Notes: generated by a model from the letters alone, not told the origin. A stretch of DNA of 15,224 nucleotides from Verrucomicrobiota bacterium (GCA_003221375.1 QHRI01000028.1:1-15224); one strand, 5' to 3'. Shown: positions 7,430 to 14,174, numbered from the stretch's first letter. Program-made: numbers and translations.

Positions 7430-7511
7430 TTGTCATGTCGAGCGAAGTCGAGACATCTCTTACTATTTACTCTTGAATCCAGAGATTCCTCCACTTCGGT
7501 CGGAATGACAA
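7430..7511. repeat. two-armed inverted repeat, copy 2 (opposite orientation to copy 1)
   Basis: The left arm (7430-7460) reads TTGTCATGTCGAGCGAAG... with mini-stem ATGTC/GACAT (7435-7439 with 7452-7456). The right arm (7481-7511), on the - strand, reads TTGTCATTCCGACCGAAG... with ATTCC/GGAAT (7485-7489 with 7502-7506). The two arm types are the same as at 1627-1724 but in reversed order. It lies between the convergent glycosyltransferase and opcA genes. Confidence 0.8.
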
Positions 7512-7536
7512 AAGTGTACGTAAAGAATTGCCTTTC

Positions 7537-8595
7537 TTACAGCAAGTCGCGAACACGTTCCACCGCATGCAGGTAAACATGATGCGGCCCGCCGCGCATT
7601 AACTCTTCGCTCATCAGACTCACCGGGTCGTTCTTTTCTGCAGGCATCAATTGGGGCGTGCGTTTTCCGCCAGGCTTGCCGCGTGAAACTTCCAAGAGAT
7701 CTCCGCATTCAGCGTGAGTGACCAGAAATTCTATGTCGGACGTTTGCATGGCGACTTCGCCAATTGGCTGCCCGAGCCGTTCGCGCAGTTCGACCTCGAT
7801 CTTTCCGCCAGAGGAACTGGCGAATGAAAACTTATTAGGCACATTCGTTTTGTCACTTTGCCAGCTCAATTGTGCCGCAAGCCAGCCGGCAAAAAGCACA
7901 GCCGTCGATCGGAAGCCGGGCGCGAAATCAATTCTCAATTTGTTGATCTTGGCAAAATTGTGATGTGAGGCAGGATGATCGAAGAATTGCGCCAGCGCGA
8001 AACGGAAACTATCCAGGCGCGTCCAATTCAAGTCGCAAAGCACGATTCGCTGATTGGCTTCTTGTTCGGCGGACTCCAACAGACTCATTTGCGCGCGAAA
8101 ATCTTCCCAGCCCTGGCTGTCGTAGATCACTCGATCGACCCATGCCCAAAGTTGAGGATCCATCGGTTCACGGAACTCCCGTTGCCACCAGAGGTAGAAT
8201 GGCAGGTCGGAATCCAGGTGCGAAAAAACGATGCTTGGCAGCAAATCCGTACAACCGCCTTTGAGCAGAAATGAAATTTGTTCCGAGCAAACTTGCTTAC
8301 TCCCGACTCCGCTAACATGGCAGTGCGCACTAATCCAGGCTTCTACATGGTTTTCTTTTGCGTCGCAATCGGCTTCGATGACGATGGCGCGACAGGCGTG
8401 GTTCTCAGTAATGTTTGCCATCAACTGGGTATTTTTGCTCAGCGAGCCCGCATCCTCGCTATAAACCGCAAGATTGACGAGTGAGGCGCGTGTCGCTGCG
8501 CTTTCGCTTTCCTGCCAGAGTTTTTTCAGCTCCTCGTCGATCTTACTGACCTCGACCGGAACGCCTAACGAGTATGTCTCGGCAACAGGAGGCAT
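7537..8595 (-). CDS. opcA: OpcA, glucose-6-phosphate dehydrogenase assembly protein
   Basis: OpcA-family proteins are needed for assembly and activation of glucose-6-phosphate dehydrogenase in cyanobacteria and are found beside zwf in other phyla. The protein of about 352 residues shows the family layout: an N-terminal region with RASLVNLAVY, a central block DLLPSIVFSHLDSDLPFYLW and WVDRVIYDSQGW, then NWTRLDSFRFALAQFFD and a C-terminal segment VTHAECGDLLEVS. It directly follows zwf on the same strand: zwf TAA (8598-8600) and ATG 8595 are two bases apart. GTG 8613, in the same frame and overlapping zwf, is an alternative start. The adjacency strongly supports the role. No cysteine pattern stands out to suggest thioredoxin control. 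Confidence 0.9.
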   Translation of the reverse strand: MPPVAETYSLGVPVEVSKIDEELKKLWQESESAATRASLVNLAVYSEDAGSLSKNTQLMANITENHACRAIVIEADCDAKENHVEAWISAHCHVSGVGSKQVCSEQISFLLKGGCTDLLPSIVFSHLDSDLPFYLWWQREFREPMDPQLWAWVDRVIYDSQGWEDFRAQMSLLESAEQEANQRIVLCDLNWTRLDSFRFALAQFFDHPASHHNFAKINKLRIDFAPGFRSTAVLFAGWLAAQLSWQSDKTNVPNKFSFASSSGGKIEVELRERLGQPIGEVAMQTSDIEFLVTHAECGDLLEVSRGKPGGKRTPQLMPAEKNDPVSLMSEELMRGGPHHVYLHAVERVRDLL

Positions 8596-8597
8596 GG

Positions 8598-10139
8598 TTA
8601 GAGTCGTCTCCACGACCGCCCGTCACGAGCGAGTAAATCGTCCGCGGCTTCCGGGCCCCATGAACCGGCGGGATAAAAAAACAACTCGGGTGCGTTCTTC
8701 TTTGCGTGCCACGCTTCTTCAATGGGGTCGATGAAAGACCATGCTTCTTCGACTTCATCCCGGCGCGCAAACAGCGTGGCGTCGCCGCTCATCGCATCGA
8801 GCAGCAAACGTTCGTACGCTTCAGGACTCGCTTTCCCGAAAGAGGTTCCGTAATGAAAATCCATCTTCACCGGCTCGATGCGAAAGCTCGTGCCCGGCAC
8901 CTTAGCGTGGATTCGCAGCGAAATTCCCTCGTCAGGTTGAATCCGAATCACGAGCACATTCAGGTCATGCGAGTCTTTGTTAAAGAGCACGGCCGGCGCT
9001 TTTTTAAAATGAATCGATATGTCCGTTGCTGATTTCGGGAGCCGTTTCCCGACGCGCATGTAAATCGGCACCTCCGCCCAGCGCCAGGTATCGATGTAAA
9101 GCCGCAACGCGACGAATGTTTCTGTTTGTGAATCCGGGTTGACGTTTTTCTCCTGGCGATAACCTACGACTGGCTCGCCATTAATGGCGCCTTTGGCGTA
9201 TTGACCGCGCACAACTTCGGTGGCGATCGCATTATGCGACCATCGACGCAGCGATCGCACTACTTTGACTTTTTCATCGCGGATACTGTCGGCGCTCAGA
9301 TCCGTTGGCGGTTCCATTGCCGTCAGGCATAGAAGCTGGAGTAAATGATTTTGCACCATATCGCGCAGGGCGCCTGCGGTTTCGTAGTAACCGGCACGAC
9401 CTTCCACGCCGAGCGTTTCGGCCGCCGTGATTTGCACATGGTCGATGTAGTGCGTGTTCCAGAGCGGCGCGAAGATGGCGTTGGCAAACCGAAGCACAAG
9501 GATGTTCTGCGCGGTTTCCTTCCCCAGAAAATGATCGATTCGGTACGTTTGCTCTTCGGTAAAAGAATTTCGGACGACGCTATTGAGCTCGCGAGCTGAC
9601 GCCAAATCGGAACCGAAAGGTTTTTCAATGATGACTCGTGCCCAGCTTCCCTTGCAGGTCTGGTTTAAGCCGGCGTTTTTCAGATTCTTGAGAATCGGCT
9701 CGAACTGATCGGGCGAAGCCGCAAAATAAAAAAGCCGGTTACCGCGGGTGCCATGACTTTTGTCGATTTCATCAAGGCGCTTGGCCAGGGCTTTGTAACC
9801 AGATTCGTCTTCGAACTCGCTTTGGTGATAAAAGATTGATTGCGCAAAGTTCTTCCAGATTTCATCGCGTACGCTTTGTCGCGAAAACTTGCGCGTAGCT
9901 TCTTCGAGATCGCTTCGGAATTCGTCATCTGTTTTTGGCCGGCGAGCGAAACCGACGATCTCCACAGCTAGGGGTAGTTCGCCGTCGGCGGCCAGGTTAT
10001 ACAGTGCGGGGACCAGTTTGCGATGGGTGAGATCCCCTGTGGCGCCGAAGATTACAATCGTGCACGGCTGCGGAACGGCGCGCGCAGACAAACCTTCGCG
10101 CAGCGGGTTAGGTTCCGGTTGATCAGCAGCTCGGTTCAT
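8598..10139 (-). CDS. zwf: glucose-6-phosphate 1-dehydrogenase
   Basis: It oxidises glucose 6-phosphate to 6-phosphogluconolactone with NADP+, the committing step of the oxidative pentose phosphate pathway. Using ATG 10139, the protein has 513 residues, normal for the family. The nucleotide-binding GATGDLTHRKL lies at 32-42, EKPFG at 172-176 and the substrate site RIDHFLGKE at 200-208. Further blocks are WNTHYIDHVQITAAE, the WRWAEVPIYMRVGKRLP strand and YERLLLDAMSGDATLF. GTG 10148 is an in-frame alternative giving three more residues. opcA follows immediately, so the two are surely co-transcribed. Upstream, three spaced copies of AATCTGYG (on the coding strand) end just before the start codon. 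Confidence 0.97.
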   Translation of the reverse strand: MNRAADQPEPNPLREGLSARAVPQPCTIVIFGATGDLTHRKLVPALYNLAADGELPLAVEIVGFARRPKTDDEFRSDLEEATRKFSRQSVRDEIWKNFAQSIFYHQSEFEDESGYKALAKRLDEIDKSHGTRGNRLFYFAASPDQFEPILKNLKNAGLNQTCKGSWARVIIEKPFGSDLASARELNSVVRNSFTEEQTYRIDHFLGKETAQNILVLRFANAIFAPLWNTHYIDHVQITAAETLGVEGRAGYYETAGALRDMVQNHLLQLLCLTAMEPPTDLSADSIRDEKVKVVRSLRRWSHNAIATEVVRGQYAKGAINGEPVVGYRQEKNVNPDSQTETFVALRLYIDTWRWAEVPIYMRVGKRLPKSATDISIHFKKAPAVLFNKDSHDLNVLVIRIQPDEGISLRIHAKVPGTSFRIEPVKMDFHYGTSFGKASPEAYERLLLDAMSGDATLFARRDEVEEAWSFIDPIEEAWHAKKNAPELFFYPAGSWGPEAADDLLARDGRSWRRL

Positions 10140-10145
10140 GTTGCC

Positions 10146-10172
10146 CACAGATTACACAGATTTCCGCAGATT
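10146..10172 (-). repeat. three tandem AATCTGYG units just upstream of zwf
   Basis: On the - strand the units AATCTGCG, AATCTGTG and AATCTGTG (10165-10172, 10155-10162, 10146-10153) are spaced 9-10 bp and end six bases before the ATG at 10139. This could be a dispersed repeat remnant or a direct-repeat regulator site. The half-unit AATCTGCT recurs at 10183-10190. Confidence 0.45.
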
Positions 10173-10188
10173 GAATAACGCGAATCTG

Positions 10189-10251
10189 CTGTAGCGGCGG
10201 TCTGTGACCGCCGATCTAAATAATTTCGGCGCTCGTAGAGCACCGCTACCA
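10189..10251. repeat. REP-like inverted pair upstream of zwf
   Basis: CTGTAGC (10189-10195) leads into the hairpin CGGCGGTC-TGT-GACCGCCG (10195-10213). The inverted partner on the - strand has GTAG (CTAC at 10246-10249) followed by CGGTGCTC-TAC-GAGCGCCG, an 8-bp stem with one wobble pair. The outer inverted repeat is GTAGCGG/CCGCTAC. Together they form a complete BIME-like unit of about 60 bp. Confidence 0.82.
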
Positions 10252-10275
10252 GTCAAGCAGTTGAAATCTGCAACG

Positions 10276-10550
10276 TCAATTTGCGCAATTGGGCGATGAG
10301 TTTTGCAAAAAACGTTCGTCGCGGCGCGAATATTTCACTGGCTCATTTTCACGCGCGTGCGGCTCGCATGTTGGGTTCGCCAGCCCCTCTTTCCAACGTT
10401 CCAAGTCGTCCTACGTACGAAATTTCACAATGAAGCCGCGAAGACGTTGCGGTCCAACATTTTCGCCTCAAGATCAAGTTTTGCACCCCGTGCATGAAAT
10501 TCCTGAGGCGTCTTCGGTGTCTTGCGATGGCCAACAATTTTCGACTTCAT
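10276..10550 (-). pseudogene. decayed small hypothetical gene downstream of glyA
   Basis: An ATG at 10550, eight to nine bases after the glyA stop, opens a frame reading KTPQEFHARGAKLDLEAKML and ending at TGA 10425-10427 (41 residues). In the -1 frame the text continues as RGFIVKFRT, a TAG stop (10411-10413), then DDLERWKEGLANP and on to TGA at 10276-10278. The pieces look like one protein of about 85-90 residues with one frameshift near 10435-10440 and one nonsense codon, probably a former Trp. I have a general impression of similar short proteins in this lineage but cannot verify it. If the shift is not real decay, the 41-residue ORF is the alternative call. No function assigned. Confidence 0.45.
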
Positions 10551-10558
10551 TTGGCATG

Positions 10559-11830
10559 TTAAATCGGCAACGGAAATCTCCTGGTTAAGTCGAGCACTTT
10601 CCGATGCACCTGCTCCAGTGCTTCCGCGTCGGTGCGATGAGCCAGCGCTTCAGCGAGGAGATCCGCGACCTCCAACATTTCCTCTTCTCTCCTGCCGCGC
10701 GTTGTGACGGCAGGCGTACCGATGCGGATACCACCCGGCTTGAAGATTGGATAAGTATCGAAGGGGATCCCGTTCTTGTTTACGGTGATGCCGGCGCGAT
10801 CGAGAACTTCCTGCGCCTCTTTGCCGTTAATTTCCTTCGGGCGAAGATCGACGAGCATCAAATGATTATCGGTGCCGCCGGAGACGATGCGGTAACCATG
10901 TTTGGCCAGGCCGGCAGCAAGCGCTTTGGCGTTCAGGACCACCTGCCGCTGATATTCGCGGAACTGCGGTTGGAGCGCTTCATGAAAGCAAACGGCTTTC
11001 GCTGCGATCACATGCATGAGCGGACCGCCCTGCACGCCGGGGAAAACAGTGGCATCGATCTGCTTGGCGAATTTCTCTTCGCACATGACGATACCGCCAC
11101 GCGGTCCCCGCAGACTCTTGTGCGTAGTAGTGGTGACAAATTGCGCGTGCTGGATCGGACTGGGATGCTGGCCGCCGGCTACGAGGCCTGCGATGTGCGC
11201 CATGTCGACAAACAAAACTGCGCCTACCGAATCCGCGATTTGACGCAGTCGCGGAAAATCGATGATGCGCGGATATGCTGAGGCGCCGGCGGTGATCATT
11301 GCGGGACGCACCTCTTCGGCCTGCTTTTGCAACGCGTCGTAATCGATTTGCTCCGTCTTCTCGCTAACGCCGTACTGCGAGACAGCGTAAAATTTACCGG
11401 AGAAATTCGCGGGATGTCCGTGTGTCAGATGCCCGCCGTGCGCGAGATTCATGGCCAGAATCTTGTCGCCCGGTTTAAGCATGGCAAAATAGACCGCCAT
11501 GTTCGCTTGCGCGCCGCTGTGCGGCTGCACATTCACGTGTTCGCAGCCAAACAACCGTTTCGCACGATCAATGGCCAGTTGCTCAGCGATGTCGACATTC
11601 TCACATCCGCCGTACCAGCGTTTCCGCGGATAACCCTCGGCTTATTTATTTGTCAGCACGCTGCCCTGCGCTTCCATCACTGCGCGGCTGGTGAAATTTT
11701 CGGACGCAATCAATTCAATATTTTCGCGCTGGCGCTTTTCTTCGGCCATGATCGCATCGAAGATTTCCGGATCCACTTTGCGCAAAGCGTCGCCGTAACG
11801 GGGCTGAGGTTTTGACCCAGTCAATTCCAT
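10559..11830 (-). pseudogene. glyA: serine hydroxymethyltransferase, interrupted by in-frame TAA
   Basis: SHMT interconverts serine and glycine with tetrahydrofolate and is the main source of one-carbon units. The frame is continuous from the upstream phosphatase; a GlyA-sized product would start at ATG 11830 (423 codons to the stop at 10559). Family blocks are intact: [68 protein letters not shown], the PLP-lysine segment [32 protein letters not shown] and [13 protein letters not shown]. The codon after LTNK is TAA (11642-11644), where the family has Tyr (Tyr55 in E. coli), an active-site residue. No ATG or GTG lies in frame shortly after it; TTG at 11554 would omit conserved sequence. Either a nonsense mutation, a sequence error, or readthrough. 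Confidence 0.9.
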
Positions 11831-12364
11831 CTCGATGTGGTGAGGAAGATGGTCCATCGGACGAGAAGATAGCTCGCGTGCGCGCGTCGCACCAGGCCGC
11901 ACCAGTTCGCCCTGTTCGACGAATGCGAGCACGCTGGGCAGGGCGTTCTGGATGATGCGAGCGCAATGTTCGTACACTTCGCGGCCAAGACCAATCGGGT
12001 CCGGGAGATCGCGCCACACCGTGGTCCCCGGCTCTTCAAATTCTCGGAGCAAAAAGGATTTTTCGGCGCCTGCAGGAAACAGGGTCTGAATTGTCTCCAA
12101 GTGCGCGCCGGTCATGGCAAAAATGTGTGTCGCCCGATCAACCAGGGCAGGGGTGAGCGGTTGACTGCGTATATTGCTAATATCCGTGCCTGCTTCCGCG
12201 CAGACTTCGACGGCGTAAAGACTTGGCGGTTGGCCACGTACTGCGTGCACTCCAGCCGAAACAACTTCGATGTCTTTTCGGTTGCCAAGCAGACGGCGAA
12301 AGAGCCCTTCGGCAATCGGGCTACGGCAGATATTACCTGTGCAGACAAAGAGGACGCTTTTCAC
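11642..12364 (-). CDS. low-molecular-weight protein-tyrosine phosphatase fused to the GlyA N-terminus
   Basis: Residues 1 to about 150 are an LMW-PTP domain: GTG 12364 starts [19 protein letters not shown], with catalytic Cys8, Arg14 and Ser15 of the P-loop, and the acid/base Asp in DLPDPIG (Asp119/Asp122). Ile12 in the P-loop is the residue usual in tyrosine phosphatases; arginine phosphatases of the YwlE type have Thr there. Without any stop the frame passes through a linker of about 35 residues ([19 protein letters not shown]...) into GlyA ([17 protein letters not shown]...). The TAA at 11642 then ends it at 240 residues. Internal ATGs at 11857 and 11830 could start GlyA separately, but neither has a clear ribosome binding site. 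Related bacterial LMW-PTPs act on tyrosine phosphorylation in polysaccharide export or stress responses; the substrate here is unknown. Confidence 0.87.
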   Translation of the reverse strand: MKSVLFVCTGNICRSPIAEGLFRRLLGNRKDIEVVSAGVHAVRGQPPSLYAVEVCAEAGTDISNIRSQPLTPALVDRATHIFAMTGAHLETIQTLFPAGAEKSFLLREFEEPGTTVWRDLPDPIGLGREVYEHCARIIQNALPSVLAFVEQGELVRPGATRARELSSRPMDHLPHHIEMELTGSKPQPRYGDALRKVDPEIFDAIMAEEKRQRENIELIASENFTSRAVMEAQGSVLTNK

Positions 12365-12484
12365 AATTCGGAAAGCGCGAGCGAGCGCATTCCCAACCTA
12401 AAGTCGAACCGGTCCAAGTCAATTTCGAGGCGCCGAATCAAGGGGGGTAGGGCGCAACCGGCGGGCACTCCGAGAAACGTGTAC

Positions 12485-12509
12485 GGACGGCCCGGCGGTC
12501 CGTCCCTAC
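12485..12509 (-). repeat. REP-like hairpin with GTAG foot upstream of the LMW-PTP gene
   Basis: GGACGG (12485-12490) pairs with CCGTCC (12500-12505), extendable by CC/GG with a bulge. CTAC (12506-12509), i.e. GTAG on the - strand, follows directly. It lies in the 174-bp gap between the YeaQ-like gene and the LMW-PTP gene, where the promoter of the latter should be. I see nothing else recognisable in that gap. Confidence 0.68.
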
Positions 12510-12538
12510 CACGTGAAAACCGCGTCGAGGGAGACTAA

Positions 12539-12802
12539 TTACCCCCGAGGGAGTTGCAGCCTGAACTTGTGCCAAATGTACAAAACGAGAATCGCTCCGA
12601 TGATCGATACAATTAATCCTCCAAGATGAAATTTGCCTCCGGCGCTCGGCGGGTAAAACAGGTGAGTCACAGCGCCGCCGATAATCGAGCCGACAATTCC
12701 GAGCACGATTGTCCACGTGATCGAAAGGTGCATGTGCATGAGCGCCTTAGCGACGCAACCCGCGAGGAAGCCGACAAAGATATACCAAATGAGATGAAGC
12801 AT
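12539..12802 (-). CDS. GlsB/YeaQ/YmgE family membrane protein
   Basis: An 87-residue inner-membrane protein starting MLHLIWYIFVGFLAGCVAKAL. Three hydrophobic Gly-rich segments lie at about residues 3-20, 30-48 and 62-80, with short charged ends, the usual pattern of this family (also named transglycosylase-associated protein). Members are associated with stress or acid response, but the molecular role is not established. The open frame extends upstream to 13252, overlapping the divergent gene at 13055, without family similarity; ATG 12802 is the natural start. The upstream spacer with the cNMP-DUF1003 gene holds an inverted repeat. Confidence 0.87.
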   Translation of the reverse strand: MLHLIWYIFVGFLAGCVAKALMHMHLSITWTIVLGIVGSIIGGAVTHLFYPPSAGGKFHLGGLIVSIIGAILVLYIWHKFRLQLPRG

Positions 12803-12903
12803 ATTTTCGTTGTAACTTCTGCGATTTGGAAATTCAACCCATAGCGATAGCAAAATCGCCAATCGAAAGCGATGCAAAAGAAACGACGAATAACGAAAGA
12901 AAC

Positions 12904-12988
12904 CCGAATGACAAATGACTAACGAATAAGAGCCCACTTCTTTTTTTTCGTTCGTTACTTCGTCATTCCTTCGACATTTGTCATTCGG
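12904..12988. repeat. inverted repeat of the GAATGACRAATG family, copy 1
   Basis: CCGAATGACAAATG (12904-12917) and CATTTGTCATTCGG (12975-12988) are a perfect 14-bp inverted pair. Further related text (TTCGTTCGTTACTTCGTCATTCC; ACGAATAACGAAAG on the other side) extends the arms imperfectly to about 12883 and 12993. It fills most of the 252-bp divergent spacer between the YeaQ-like gene and the cNMP-DUF1003 gene, which otherwise holds only a possible -10 at 13039. Confidence 0.78.
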
Positions 12989-13038
12989 AATTTCACCATT
13001 TCTCTCACTTGATGCTTCTCGCAGACGAAGCTTACCGC

Positions 13039-13044
13039 TATTAT
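13039..13044 (+). promoter_or_regulatory. candidate -10 box ten bases before the cNMP-DUF1003 start
   Basis: GCTATTATC (13037-13045) contains TATTAT ending ten bases before ATG 13055, the same nonamer and nearly the same spacing as before the thioesterase at 5820. I see no convincing -35 at 16-18 bp, and no Shine-Dalgarno precedes the ATG, so a near-leaderless transcript is possible. Confidence 0.25.
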
Positions 13045-13054
13045 CTAACGACGG

Positions 13055-13888
13055 ATGACCATCGACACGTTGCGCCATGTGCCGTTGTTCGAATCGCTCG
13101 ATGACGAGGCGGCGAGAAAATTGTGTCAATTGCTGGAGAGCATCGACTGCAAAGAAAAGACGTGTTTGTTCCGCGCCGGTGATGATGGGAACGCCATGTA
13201 TTTGATTGAGCGAGGTAAAGTCCGCATTTCTGTACAGGCTACCGATGGACATGAAATGACGCTCACGGAATTGGGCCGCGGCGACTTTTTCGGTGAGATG
13301 GCGCTGCTCGACGGACAGAAACGTTCAGCCGATGCGATAGTCTCCGAGGATGCACGACTCGCTGTGCTTTCGCGCGAGCATTTTCTTTCCTTCGTGCACA
13401 GCAGCCCCAACATCGCGCTGGAAATGCTCACCGCACTGGCCAATCGGTTGCGGAACACCGACGAACTGTTGCGTCGGAGCGCGACTCGCAACGTGAACGT
13501 TGAGGAAGCGGCCCAGTTTACTTTCGCAGACCGCGCGGCGGACATGATCGCGGAGTTTGGCGGCAGCTGGAAATTCATCATTGCTGCGGTGCTCTTTTTC
13601 AACGTGTGGGTATTGATTAACACCTTGCTGCTGGCCAATAACGGGTTTGATCCATACCCTTATCTGCTCCTGAGTACCGCGATCAACATGATTGCCGTTC
13701 TGCAAGCGCCGATCATTCTGATGTCGCAAAATCGGCAGTCTCATAAGGACCGGCTCCGCGCCGAGATCGATTATCAGATCAATCTTAGGAACGAACTCGC
13801 GTTGAATGAAATTATCGAACGCCTCAAAACGCTCGAGCGCGACTGCCTCAAGCTGACGTCGAGTAAACAGCCGGGCGATGAGAAGTGA
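13055..13888 (+). CDS. cyclic-nucleotide-binding domain + DUF1003 membrane protein
   Basis: A 277-residue two-domain protein. Residues 1 to about 125 form a CRP-like cNMP-binding beta-roll: LFRAGDDGNAMYLIERGKVRI, then the phosphate-binding cassette FFGEMALLDGQKRSADA with FGE at 79-81 and Arg90. Residues 157-275 are DUF1003: FADRAADMIAEFGGSWKFI, two membrane helices (about 173-193 and 202-224) around the DPYPYLLLS turn, then LQAPIILMSQNRQ and a charged helix KDRLRAEIDYQINLRNELALNEI. There is no helix-turn-helix, so it is not a transcription factor. Probably an inner-membrane protein whose unknown activity is gated by cAMP or a related ligand. Followed by a REP-like hairpin and a small lipoprotein gene. 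Confidence 0.9.
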   Translation: MTIDTLRHVPLFESLDDEAARKLCQLLESIDCKEKTCLFRAGDDGNAMYLIERGKVRISVQATDGHEMTLTELGRGDFFGEMALLDGQKRSADAIVSEDARLAVLSREHFLSFVHSSPNIALEMLTALANRLRNTDELLRRSATRNVNVEEAAQFTFADRAADMIAEFGGSWKFIIAAVLFFNVWVLINTLLLANNGFDPYPYLLLSTAINMIAVLQAPIILMSQNRQSHKDRLRAEIDYQINLRNELALNEIIERLKTLERDCLKLTSSKQPGDEK

Positions 13889-13907
13889 AGAGCGAAACCG
13901 TGATTCT

Positions 13908-13928
13908 GTAGTAGGGGAAACGTTCCCC
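13908..13928 (+). repeat. REP-like hairpin with GTAG foot after the cNMP-DUF1003 gene
   Basis: GTAG occurs twice (13908-13911 and 13911-13914), leading directly into GGGGAA-ACG-TTCCCC (13914-13928), a 6-bp stem with a 3-nt loop. It might also slow transcription at the gene end, but there is no T-run. Confidence 0.62.
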
Positions 13929-13931
13929 AGT

Positions 13932-13959
13932 TTGCCGCGTTCGCTGCTTTGACTATGAT
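13932..13959 (+). promoter_or_regulatory. candidate promoter of the small lipoprotein gene
   Basis: TTGCCG (13932-13937) and TATGAT (13954-13959) are separated by 16 bp and resemble sigma-70-type -35 and -10 boxes. The -10 ends 11 bases before ATG 13971, so the transcript would have a leader of only a few bases. Confidence 0.35.
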
Positions 13960-13970
13960 TAAACGTCCCT

Positions 13971-14156
13971 ATGAAAAAGGTGGTAATACTCTTGCCCTTG
14001 GTTCCGGTGTTATTTCTTATATTACTTGGCTGTAGTTCGGGTCCGAGTCCCGAGCAGCAGGCTCGCGAGGCGGACCAGGAAAAAGAAGCACATCGCCAGC
14101 AGGCTGACTTTCGCAAAACCCTTCCTCCGGTAGCCAATCCCGGACAAGGTTGGTAA
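13971..14156 (+). CDS. small predicted lipoprotein
   Basis: A 61-residue protein with Lys2-Lys3, a hydrophobic stretch of about 16 residues and a lipobox ILLGC (Cys21 as the lipidation site), so it should be cleaved and acylated to a mature peptide of about 41 residues. The mature part is hydrophilic: PSPEQQAREADQEKEAHRQQ (helical, charged) and then RKTLPPVANPGQGW. No domain is recognised. It may follow the cNMP-DUF1003 gene by 82 bp or use its own promoter. Short lipoproteins of this kind are often entericidin-like or periplasmic spacers, but nothing here proves either. Confidence 0.75.
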   Translation: MKKVVILLPLVPVLFLILLGCSSGPSPEQQAREADQEKEAHRQQADFRKTLPPVANPGQGW

Positions 14157-14174
14157 CCGGGCTTATGGCCCTGA

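Noticed and set aside
7430..7511. Intrinsic terminator between the convergent glycosyltransferase and opcA genes
   Set aside because: The structure is an inverted repeat without a T-run and matches the dispersed element at 1627; a terminating effect is possible but not shown.
10289..10588. + strand open frame downstream of glyA
   Set aside because: The opposite strand carries the better supported decayed gene, and this translation is Ser/Arg-rich and shadow-like.
10604..11281. Long + strand open frame opposite glyA (225 codons)
   Set aside because: It is the antisense shadow of strongly conserved SHMT sequence, and its translation resembles no family I know.
11552..11554. TTG as the start of a separate shorter GlyA
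   Set aside because: It falls in the middle of the conserved [11 protein letters not shown] segment, so initiation there would lose essential residues.
12803..13252. Upstream extension of the YeaQ-like gene to 13252
   Set aside because: It runs antisense through the start of the clearly real cNMP-DUF1003 gene and adds no family similarity.
13325..14137. Long - strand open frame opposite the cNMP-DUF1003 and lipoprotein genes
   Set aside because: Antisense shadow; it crosses two real genes and the hairpin between them, and has no recognisable motif.
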